Source: Galbula dea (Eukaryota; Chordata; Aves; Piciformes; Galbulidae). From it: DNA of 64,000 bases. Location: positions 1,922,001 through 1,986,000 of the forward strand of contig VWZX01001949.1 of NCBI GenBank assembly GCA_013399015.1, given 5' to 3'. Position 1 is the first letter of the stretch, and each line of letters begins with the position of its first letter. A program made the translations under genes and the position numbers. Shown in pieces: positions 26,601 through 38,600 of this stretch. Under the pieces are notes generated by a model. That model was given only the letters and a program-made list of their open reading frames with translations, was not told the DNA's origin and did no database searches.

Positions 26601-29600
26601 CCTACCTTACAATTAAAAAAGTTTGATTTCTAGTAGACAACTATAAATTGCTATTGCTCCCAAAATAACCACATGTACTTACATTGTTTGATGGACCTTT
26701 TATTGACCTTATTACCTTATTAATAACTATGCAGTTCTTCATTGATTTGTCATAAATTCAAGTTGCTGAATTTGTTTTTGTTTAGTATTAAAAACATTGT
26801 AACTTTCATGGAATGCATTAACTTGTGGCTCTTTTGAAAGTACTGTTAGGTTGTCACTATATTGCAATGCATAATAATTGAATGTCTATAAGAAAAGCTT
26901 TCTGACTTTTAATTTTTCTTTGCAGATCATGTTCAAAATGAAGAAAACTATGCACAAGTACTAGATAAATTTGGAAGTAATTTTTTAAGTCGGGATAATC
27001 CAGATCTTGGTACAGCTTTTGTCAAATTTTCCACACTTACTAAAGAACTATCAACGCTGCTGAAGAATCTGGTGAGGACTTTTCAAACTTTCTTAGCTTT
27101 TCAGTTTTTCCAAAATAAAGTACAACTGTGTCATCTTGCTGACTGATGATAATTTTAGAAATGCTTTCAGTTGTGGGTTGTTTTGTTTTTTTTTAATTTC
27201 AAACCCCAAACCAATAATTTCTGCAGAGATTATCTCTGAAGGGTGTTATTACACATTCAGTGTTTTCTTGTTAATTGGCAGTTAAGAAGAAAAATATAAA
27301 TGTTGAGACATCGCTTGAGGCATCATTCTCAAGTGATTGACAGTGTTATATATCTTTCCTCTGTAGACCTTAATTTTAAATCTTTCTCTGACTTGAAGTC
27401 TTTCTAGTTAAAAATCCAGTAGCATTAGTTATGGCTGTTTTGTCTTACCTCAAAAAGAGAAACTTTCGCTTCTTGGAAGAAAAATAATGATTTGAGGAGC
27501 ATGCTTAAATGGTGTTAATTGTCCATTCTTGCTCCGGTGTACAAAGTATCTGTTGGTTAAATATTAGGCTTATGAAGATGGTTTAAACTTTTGTTTCTTG
27601 TAAAGGTTATCTGAAGAGTTTTACTTCTGAAAGCTGGATAATAAAACTGTAGTCATAGCAAATACCTTTGAACACTGAAAGTAATGAAACCACATTTCTT
27701 GTAAAAATCCTATTTCATGGATTTGATAACTGTTGTATTCAGAAAGTAGTAGCTTCAAATTTATGGGTTTTTTTTATACTTGGGCTTATCTCTGAACTTT
27801 TTTTTAGTGTAAACAATATTACAGACTTTCTTTCCTAGAGTCTCTAGCACAAACACAACTGCTTTAGGTCCACGTAGCCAAAGTAGTACTACTACAAGTA
27901 ATATAATAATGTAGTAATGTAATAGTAGTCATGCCTTGCCTTGACAACTACTTTAAACCTGCCATATCCACCCATGTTGCAGAAATTGTGTTCTTTCTGT
28001 TTTTATGAACTAGGCTGGCATTAATTAAAAATACCAAATATTGACACACAAGAAAGTTGTCAAGGTATTGTGAACATGAAGAGGAGCTGGGCCCTGTGTA
28101 TGGCAGATTAGAAACGCTAATGTAACACTTCCCTGCTCCTTTTGGTTTACAAGCAATGTGGTGTCTTGCAGCCTTCCTATTGTTCTCCTTATCCTTCCTT
28201 AGCAAGGAATTGAAGAGTTCATGGAGGTTTTTTGGGGGGAAACCAAGGGAAGGATAAAGTAGGACAGGGAAAAGACTTTTCACTACACTGGGGTAACACT
28301 GATACACAATCTCTTTCCTGCAATCATGACTCTTCAAGAAATGTCCACACCATATGTGTTCAGATAGGATCACAATGGCAGGTTTTTCTACCCTCAGGCT
28401 GGCAAAGACAAACAGAACATTTCCACAGATATGTAATCAGACACACANAAACAAAGGGAAGGATGAAGTAGGACAGGGAAAAGACTTTTCACTAGACTGG
28501 GGTAACACTGATACACAATCTCTTTCCTGCGGTCATGACTCTTCGAGAAATGTCCACACCATATGTGTTCAGATAGGATCGCAATGGCAGGTTTTTCTAC
28601 CCTCAAGGTGGCAAAGAGAAACAGAACATTTCCACAGATATGTAATCAGACACACATGGACTTAATGGAGGGAAATTTCAACTTTAAGGAGGTCTCAGAT
28701 TTTTTTTTTTTTTTGGTGGCTGAATTAACACATGCCTTGACTGTTATCTTCTTGTAGCACAGCAGGTTCCTGCTTCTTACTCAGGAGGCTATGAGAAACA
28801 TTGGTTCCAAACACTAATTTGCTTTCTAAATAGTTAAGCAGTATTCAAATATTTGGTTTGAGAGACTGAAGATTTACCTTGAGGTGCTTTCTGAACTTTG
28901 CTTGTATGCTGTTTATAAAATGCAGGTTTTATATAACCTGTTGTAAGTAAAGAATAATTGTAATGTTTCTGTGTCTAATGCAATTGAATATTTATTAATA
29001 CTTCTCAGACTTGAATTTACTATTAGTTTAGAAATTCTGAAGTTATTGCAACTTCATTAGTGAAGTTCAAAGACTTGTTGGCAATAGTTTGATAAGAACA
29101 TAATAAATCTTTTCAAATGATGACAATAGTGTTTTTCTTTTTAGCTCCAGGGTTTAAGCCACAATGTTATTTTCACTTTGGATTCTCTCTTAAAAGGAGA
29201 CTTAAAAGGTGTTAAAGGGGTAAGTGTTGAAAATTAACTTCTTATCTAGGGAAATCTTTTCAGGTTTAGCTGTCTCGTTACTGTTTTCCATTTGCCCATG
29301 AGATTATTTCTTATGTTGGCATCTGTTAATATTCTGTATGTAGTCCAGAGACAAAATTCAAACTTGGCATGACTTTGGTGTGTCTTCAGAATTTCACTGT
29401 AAATTCCTGTCTTAATATGCACAGGAAAACAATACTTCAGAAGATTCAAGAACAGTATTTTTTCCAACTACTGTCTTAATTCAAAGAAAACAGTATTTTT
29501 TTGTTGCTATTTATAATTGGATAACTATAAAGACAAAGTTTTTAAAATGTTCTAAGTAAATGTTCTGTTTCCTAAGGACCTCAAAAAGCCTTTTGACAAA

Positions 29601-32600
29601 GCCTGGAAGGATTATGAAACGAAATTGTAAGTATTTTTCTCCCTCTTTCCTTTTTTTTTTTTTTTTTTTTTTTTTTAACCTTCCCCTTTCCTCTTCTGGT
29701 CCTAAACTATCTACTGTATCTGTGGATGTAAATGTGAATATGAGCAAGGCTTCTCTTCTGTCGATCTCTCTCCTCCACTAATGGAAAGAAAGTGTTTGCA
29801 TACGCTCTGGGAAGTAGTTAAATGACTGCCCAATGTTTCTTCAGTGTAAAGAAGATACTTAGCACTTATATTGAACACTGTGAAGTGGATAGTGGAATTT
29901 TCAGATGCCATTTACATATTCTTGTAGCCATATCCATAAAATGTATTGATAGTAAAAGTTGTGGTTTATATATTGTCCTGTGTTGTAGAACTCTTGTCCT
30001 TGAGGACCAAGAATTTTAGTGCAGTTGGTGTGACTTCAAAAATATCTGTGCTTTTAAAAGTATTTTCTTGCTATCATACCTGTCTTCTGTGAGTAAAGAA
30101 CGATTTATAAAAATAGAAGGTTGGAAGAAAGTAGTATCATAGTTGCAGAACTGTTAGTGGAATGGTTCAGAATGCTCTCAAGGAAGTGAAGGGCTGTTGC
30201 ATTGTCAGAATTTAAGAGCTTTCAGGAGTTAATATGTATTTTGTATCCTAACATTTATTCCCTTTTTAAAATCCTGTTACTAGTTTTGTTTTATTTATGT
30301 CTAACCAGCTTCACATAGCAGTAAATAGAGATGAAGGCTCTGGAGCACAGCGTATAAAAAGAATGAGGGTTGGTTTTTGTTGGGTTTTGTTGTCGTTGTT
30401 TTCCCTAGTAGCACACAAACTACAGAAAAGAGTTAAAGGATGAGAGGAAGGAAGGGTGGCTTCATGACTCCATTACTTCTGGACTCTTAAAGAAAAATAC
30501 AGGATTTGGTATCAGAGGAACTCGATCTTCAGAATGGCTTCTTCTAACATTTCTTCTTATTTTTTTCCTAATTAAGATTAGATAACATGATAGTAGAATA
30601 AATTGTCTAGAAGATAGATGAAATTCTCTGAAATGTTTTCTAATTAAAATTTCAGTACAAAAATTGAAAAGGAAAAAAGAGAACATGCAAAACAGCACGG
30701 GATGATAAGAACTGAAATAACAGGAGCTGAGATAGCAGAGGAAATGGAGAAGGAAAGGCGGCTCTTTCAGCTACAGATGTGTGAAGTAAGAAACAAGTTT
30801 CAGCTTTTAATTATGACATTGTAACTTAAAAGTAACTTGTGGGCCTTACTTAAATGTGGTGAGGGTTGAGGGAGAAGTGATTTCAATGTCACATAGTACA
30901 GTAATATAAATATTTTAGTAACTCTGTACAAAACATAGTTTCCTCTTGATTTATTCCTTTTCTTTGTTTTTAGAAGATTATTCTACAGTTCTTGTGTTGA
31001 AAATATACTATGGAACTATTTCTTATTTTTTCAGGTTTATGGTTGAGTTGTTCAGAAAGTATTTTAGATAACTTTATTCCAATGTGCTTCTTGAAGCCTT
31101 CTAAAATTTGTAATAAAGTGATAAATGATGGTGATATGTTAGTTCCATGAAAGGATAGAGTTTTTAATATTGTATTAATAGCTGTCCTTATTACATTTTA
31201 TTGGTAATTAATTTAAACTGCATAGTATTTATGGGTTTAGAATGTTTCAGTTATTACTAGAATAGCATTAAAAAAGGGACATCTTCGGACAATTGTAAAA
31301 GATGAGACTTTTTCCTGAATTCATTTTATGTCTGGGGGCTTTCTGAATTTTTTGGAAATGGCAAAATAAACTGATCTGTTCTATATGTTTTGCTTAATTG
31401 TAATGGGCTGATGGCTTGGAAGTCATCACACAGGCTAAACAGAGAGATAACTCATTGAGCAAATGATACTTTATTGACTGAAAACTGTTGAAGATTTTGA
31501 GGCAGAATTATCAACATGTTTTTCACTGTTTATACAGTATCTTATTAAGGTTAATGAAATCAAGACAAAAAAAGGTGTGGACCTTCTGCAGAACCTTATT
31601 AAGTATTATCATGCACAATGCAAGTAAGTCCAATGCATTTAAGCTTTAGTAACAATTTTCTTTTTTACACAAGTGTTTGTTTCCCTTTCTTTTGAATGTG
31701 TTTTGATTGTATCAGGAGGTTTTTTATGATTGTAACATGCCAGGTGTTTGCAGCTTCATCGTATTAGGCTGTAGGTGAGAGTATGAAAGTGAGTGGGGCA
31801 AGGGAGTGATGGAGAAAGAAGCCAAGGGAAAACCTTGTGTACAAAATTAGTTTTAGTTCATGAGGCACTGATATGGAATGTAATTTTAGAAATAGCTTGT
31901 CTATTCTATTGAACAGTTTTTCTGGTTTTATGTAAATTTTAACACTATTGTGAATGCCAGCAATTTCCTTGGAATTCCTTGAGGTGAAACTGGTAAGGTA
32001 TGACCTGGTCATCAGTAGAGCCAGGAAATACAGGAACTGTTACGAAGTTAAATACAGGAAAAAGGCTTTAGAAATTACTAAGGGGAAATATGTTGACTAA
32101 CAGTAGTAAAAAAAATAAGCTAGGCTGTGTTTTATCTAATTCGATGTTTGTTAAAGTCACAGTAGTATATCTACACTGCTGAAAGATATTATACTTTAAT
32201 AGGAATAGAAAAGGGGGTTTTGTTGGGGTTTTAGGGGAATTTTTTTCTGATCATGGGAGGAACTGGGTATGTTTTAGTGGTTTTGCTGGTTTTCTCCACA
32301 AGACAATCTACTTTGTGTTATGAATTATATGTATTCCTGTTAAATCACAAGTCCTTTTCATTATAGTTTCTTCCAAGATGGCTTGAAAACAGCTGATAAA
32401 CTTAAACAATACATCGAAAAGTTGGCTGCTGATTTATATAATGTAAGTTTACTTGTAAGTAGTGTAACGTCTAAAAGTGAAAAAAATCTTTTGGTATGAA
32501 TACATTTTAGGTATGACTACAAGGATGAATATTTTGTGTTTCATAATTGTTCTTTGAAACTTTGAATATAGCTAGACTGAGGAGAAAATGCATCTCTACT

Positions 32601-35600
32601 ATCTTAAACTTTGTAGTCTGTTTTTACAGTTATTAGGAAGAGTAGTTTTCGATCAACCAGTAACTTGCTGTTGTATTAAAATAGAATCAGTGTGGGAATC
32701 TTTGAATCAGATTACATTATTAGCACCAGTTTCATCTACCACTTTCATTTTTCAAAACCAAACTGCATGATGATGGCACCACAGTTTTTGAATTAACTTG
32801 TTTACTAGAGGCAAGTGATAATGTGGAATCAAAGCCGACTTGTGACTCAAGTGCTTTTGTATTCTATAACCAGAATTGCAATAATCCCATTTACTATTGT
32901 AGTTTGTGGCTACATTTTCATTCCTTAAGTCATCTGTTAAGCTTATTGGTTATGTCATTAATATTTCAGAGACTAATTTAGTTGCATTAGATACAGTAAA
33001 CCATTAAAGAGCAATAGAACAGAGTTATACATTCTTTTTACATTGCTTTTTAACTAACACATGCATAGAAGGTGAATACCTAAGAATGGACTAGGCCATG
33101 AAAATAAACTCAAGTGTTACAGAAACACAGAATAGTTGAGCTTGTTGTTCAGGGCATCTAAAATGGTATGATGGAATGCATAAAAGAATAAAATTACAGT
33201 TACATCCAGAAAGCATGTAATGACAGTCTCTTTCCACAGATAAAGCAGACACAAGATGAGGAAAAGAAACAACTTACTGCTCTTCGTGATTTGATAAAAT
33301 CTTCTTTGCAGCTTGATCAGAAGGAGGTAAGTAATTTAGACATGTTGTTCTCAGAGATAAAGTGAATTTATGAATTCTCTATTCAGGAATTGGTTTAATT
33401 CATGTTCAATTTGTATACTTAATTGGTTCAGAAGAGTTGGACTTTGAACATTATGACAACTAATATTTAGAATGTTCAACTATATATAAACAAACAGTAG
33501 TTTTAGATTTATTTTCTGTTTCCATTTTATCCATGAAAATAAATTATTCTTTTTGTATTACTTTTTTAATTACTTTTTTAATATATGCTAAGGACAGTTG
33601 TAATGGATCAAATAAATCTATTATCTAGCCCAGTACTGGACCAGGTAAGTGCTTCATCTAGACAAGCATTCTGTCCTGAATAATGATAAAGAATGAGTGT
33701 TTGGGGGGAAAAAATAAAAAGGGATGGAGTGCACACTTCTTTCTTATGTCCTGGCATCCTCTAGCCCAGGTGATGCTCAGGATTTTCCTGTTGTTGTTAA
33801 TCCTGAGTAAGCCAGAAGGAGAACTGGATGCTTGCCCTTATGTATGATTTCTGCACTACTATTGATTTGCTAACGCACATGGATTTTGTGCTGTTGCTCT
33901 CCTTCACAAGCCCCTTTTGCTGATACTGTATCATAAGGAAGAAGATCTTTATGTTAACTAAGATAGCAATGGCTGAAAAAGAAAAATATATCATCAGTTC
34001 CAGTGGTATCAGAGGTAAAGGTGGAACATGCAATGTCCATTGCAGATGTTCTGTGATGCTCATTGATCCAGGACACAGGATATAATATGTATCACAGCTT
34101 ATACCTGGGATAATATTGTGGCGTTTTCCAAATCATAGTGCCTGAGAGTCAGTAATACTGAATATCCCATGGTGAAGTCAAGTTTTAGGGGTGATGGGGG
34201 AGTGGCTTTCTTTTAGGAAAAGATCGCTTACCCTCTGTTCAGTTTTCTGTTAGGTAAATAAAACTTAATTATTTTGCCTGACATCTACTCAGCTTATTAA
34301 GTATTTATTATTAAATATGAAGAATAATTATTGTTACTGTTAGACATCAGATGCCATTCTGCTGCTTATATATGATCATCTATGTATACAATAGGACAGT
34401 TTTCCCCATCTCATGTGCTCTGTTTGGTGTCTTTTTCCTTCCATCTCCAGCGTGCACATGGACCTACTGGATCTCCTCTGTAATACTTAAAGAACTTCCT
34501 ATACATGTTATATCTGTAGTCTCCCCTAGTATCTAAATCACTCTAAATATAACTAGTGACCATTCTCCATCCTCACACCCAAAAGTTGAACAGAGAACAC
34601 TAGATTTCAAGTGCTATTTGGAAAAAACCCTTTAAATTCTAAAGTGTTTTATGGATTGATTCCCAGCACACAGAAGAGTAAGGCTTCTCTTAGGGGAGAG
34701 AGAGATGTCTGTGCAAAGAAAGAATCCACTATTTCAGATAAAACAACCATTTGATGACACTGGTGTTCAAAATCAATGTGAGGATTTTGACTTACGTGAT
34801 TCTGCTACATTACATGTGCCAGAGTGTAATAATGTTGGCAGATACTGAGGAGCTTGATAAAACAGTGTCTCTATTATTCACGTGTTCAGTGTTTTAATCC
34901 TGAAATAGCATGCCAGCATTCATTACTTATTAGCTGACAATGCAACTTGAAGGTACATGGCCTGAGTTTCACGAGTCAGCTCTCCATAGTTGTGTATATC
35001 TAAATCTTCAAGTATGTAAAGCTAGACTTTATTACTGTGACAGATGGCCTGGTTGGTTGTGATTAAGAATACATTTTCCCAGTTACTATAATCTCTCTGT
35101 TGGAAAAATTATGGATTTATGGAAGTATTGAACATTAAATGAATTATATTTTCTCTGCTGGATTTGTAAAAATCAGAAGTACTCTTATCAAAAATTATTT
35201 TGTCTGGGAAATGGTTTGAAATAATAGAATTAAGACTATGGTTTTGTGTGGTTTTAAGTTTCGTTGTCCCTTTGTGCAAGAGAAGGAAGTTCAAACTAGT
35301 GATTCCTGTCCAAATTGTAAATTCTGCCATCTTTAACTTCTTTGGAGTTGCCATTTGATAAGCATGACTTCCTACCCATCCCAGATTGACTTACTGTCAC
35401 AGATGACAAAAGAAGTTCCTGCATGTCTGTTAAATCTGTTAAAGCATTTAGAATCTTTCTGAACTTAAAATAGTATCTGTAGAAAAAGTACTCTCCAGCA
35501 CCTATACTTTCATTTAGGAAAACCCACTAATGTGCTAACCGAGCAAACCTCGTTCCCTTCACTTCCAGGGTCTCATGATATAACTCGTTTCACTGTTCTA

Positions 35601-38600
35601 TACATTCAAGGTGTTTATTTAGCATTATTGACATCTATAATGCTTTTCTAAATTTTACTGGCATACTCTATTACTGTAATCTTTGCAACTACCTGGTTAT
35701 TGGAAAAACACATCCTGACAATCTTTGAATCTTGGGTTACACAGAAATGCTAATGCTGTAGATGCACTAGAGGAAGTAAAATTTACTGTGGCTCTGTTAC
35801 ATGCGGTGTGTTTTGGTGCAACTAGCTACTGTTTTGGTATCATGTTACAGAAGCTTCTGTTACTATGCATAAGAATTAACCTGTTTTTGTAAAATGACTG
35901 TGGTTACAGCTTTGGGAAAAATATTTTAAGAGATACTAGTGTAATTTCCACTAGCGAATTACTTATTTAAAAAAGTGAAGTATGTATTTTATGTGTTGAA
36001 AAATGTTTACCTATTAAGCTTAAATTTTCAAGTAAACCAGACCTTTAAGGCAGGCTTCTATTCCCTTTTTTTGTATATTGATTATTGATACAAATGTAAC
36101 CAACAACCACTTGAATATAGCTAGTCTTCAGAAGCGTGGTTTGTGTCTGTTTTGTTGAATCTTTCTTTACATTTTGATTTGTTTCCCTGTATCTCCATCT
36201 GATATGCTCTTTGGAACAGGAATTGCATCTCATTATGTTCTTTCCTATGTTAATACTAGTAGGATCTTAATTATGATGAGGTTTTGAAATTTACTTATAA
36301 CAAATTAGCTGCTTACTGCAATGGTGTAAATTCTACTGACAGCATATTGTACATTGCAGCCTTCATGCTGCTTCCAACCACAACTGCCAGTTTTACCAAA
36401 GCACTTCTCTCTAAACTCCTGTGACAAACTCATTACAAAATCAAAAACAGTTGAAGGGACCCTGACTAAAATAGGAGGGAGTAATCTTCAATATATATTG
36501 GTTTTGTGGTAATTGTAAGAAACTGTGCTTTGAAAGAGAAAAGGTTATTGCCAAGGGAGTAATTGAACTGCCCATTCTTTTCATTTTATGGGATTTTGTC
36601 AGATTTTTTTTTTTTGGTAATTGCTTCACAGCTACATTTAAACACACTGTATGTGTACTTAATTATACCATTTTATCTAGATTTGCAAAAATTACAAGTT
36701 AACTTTGGGCCTGATCTTTTTCAGTGGAAATTCAGAATGAGCTCCAGTTTGGTGGAAGATACAATACAGCTATCATATTAGACAATTTAAATAATATAAT
36801 AAAGACTGAAAGACATTTAATAAAATTTGAACCTGTAGTCATCTTAGTTGCTTTCTGAAACCAATATGCTAGGTTGCACAGAATTTTGTTATGATGTTTT
36901 GTTACTTGATGAAAAAAAAAGCACCAATGTGCAATTCTTGCTTGCTTTCTAAGTAATGTTGTTAGAAAGGGGAAAAAATGTTTTACTAGATATGGGGGCT
37001 ATAAAATTTGTGTTCAAGGAACATGTTTTTTAAATAATAATTCTTGTTTTAAATTATTTGCTTTCTCTTTCCTCTATTGCTTTTGCCTTTCGCGATCGAA
37101 GTCTAGGAGAGTAAGTCAATGTTTTAATGAACTTTGGGGGATTTTTTTTTTCTGATGTGTTTATAACAAGTAAATCCATTTCACTTAATTGTTTCACTAG
37201 ATCAGGCCAAAAGTTATTTCAGTTGAGCTTATTCACTGAAACCCATGAACTGTACATATTTTTAATTGGATTAAAACAAAAGTGATCATTAGCATTTGGT
37301 TTTGTTTGTTTAAATATATCTGTTTCTATATATATATATTTATGCATGCTGTATTTGGTTGCTTTCTTTTTGAAATTTTATCTTGGCCTTTTACTCCTTG
37401 GTCACAAGATTATGCAATATTAAATTTCTGCTTTAAAAAGTCATTGTTTTGAGATTCATATTTGCATCCATACTATACTGTCTTGAACATGCTGTTCCAT
37501 GATCTAAAAGCAAGCTCTCCTATGGATGTAAAATGCGCATTAGCTCTCTCTTTTTTAATCTTTATTCAAATGTGAAGTTGTGGTGAAAAGAAGTAAAATA
37601 GGCTTAAAGGTCAAGAAAACTTACTGTGCACATCAGGATATGTTAATGATGTTTCTCCTTTTTCAGGATTCACAGAGCAGACAAGGAGGATATAGTATGC
37701 ATCAGCTTCAGGGGAACAAGGAATATGGCAGTGAGAAGAAAGGTTATCTTTTAAAGAAGAGTGATGGGTATGTTCATGGAATGCATAATATATAGTGATT
37801 TTTTATTATTTTCTACTGTGGGTGCTTAAGATGTCTTCTAATGCATGTGCCACAAGTACTCAAGAATTTTGCAGTTCAAATCTGGAACACAGATCTGAAT
37901 TTAATATAGTAAATAAAGTCATATTAAAAGGAAAGCTATTGTCTTCTATAAGATTCTAAAAGGTGATTAAGACCTGTCATAGAACCCCAGTTACTTTTGC
38001 TAAGACATTTAGTAAGACTGTTGGCATCTGTTTGTTTCTCAAGGCTAATCTTCTCAAAAGGCTAATGGGATTAACCTGTGTTTTGAAGTCATGTCTAGTT
38101 ACTGAATTTGTTGTCACTGATGTTCTTATGTAGGTTAAGGAAAGTATGGCAAAGAAGAAAGTGCACTGTTAAAAATGGAATTCTTACCATATCACATGCA
38201 ACGGTAAGTTATGTTTTAATGCAGTAAATTAAGATTATCCTTTATTGGTGAATCTGTTGGTCTTAATCTGCTATTACAAATAAGATGCTGCTTCTGCTTC
38301 TGACTTTTGGAGTTCTGTGGATTATCAGAAGTTGGAGACTGATTTACAGAAGTATTGTTGTACTTGTTCTGTTACAGTTTTTCCTAGTTGTCTACTGCTG
38401 ACCATTAGTGGGAACTGTGCTGTAGGCATATATCATAAATATGTTCCTAGGAATGCTAAATCATGAGGAGATAACATTATCATGGTGGAGGCAGTTCTAA
38501 AACTCTCTTGCAGCAGTATAACACAGACTTCTTGAAAATAAGAGTAACTCCTGTCTCATTTCCTCACCGTTTTTTCTCTGTCATTGCAAATTGCACTTAT

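Larger units (their letters stand above)
27072..29144 (+). other. ASAP1: ASAP1 intron, 2.1 kb, with a 209-bp duplication and an N
   Basis: The only notable content is the two-copy repeat at 28240-28656, split by an undetermined base at 28448. The rest is unique AT-rich sequence. Confidence 0.88.
29220..30655 (+). other. ASAP1: Two ASAP1 introns flanking the 50-nt exon
   Basis: 29220-29576 (357 bp) and 29627-30655 (1029 bp). The second holds a 26-nt T homopolymer at 29651-29676. Nothing else was recognised. Confidence 0.88.
30786..33239 (+). other. ASAP1: Three ASAP1 introns, 743-797 bp
   Basis: 30786-31537, 31624-32366 and 32443-33239. All are AT-rich with no gene. A TTTTGGGG-like stretch lies at about 32212-32236. 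A possible decayed CR1 end on the minus strand lies at about 33119-33172. Confidence 0.85.

Noticed and set aside
27948..28373. 141-codon open frame on the minus strand, partly inside the 209-bp duplication
   Set aside because: No recognised protein family and no splice or promoter context. Open frames of this size occur by chance in 64 kb.
32212..32236. TTTTGGGG-like telomeric or G-quadruplex motif
   Set aside because: Only three G runs and no regular repeat, within a generally T/G-rich stretch.
33629..33644. A 16-base segment between an AG and a perfect gtaagt donor, resembling a second microexon
   Set aside because: Sixteen bases would break the frame between two phase-0 exons, the upstream pyrimidine tract is poor, and the surrounding words look like a decayed dispersed repeat. 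Treated as a decoy donor.
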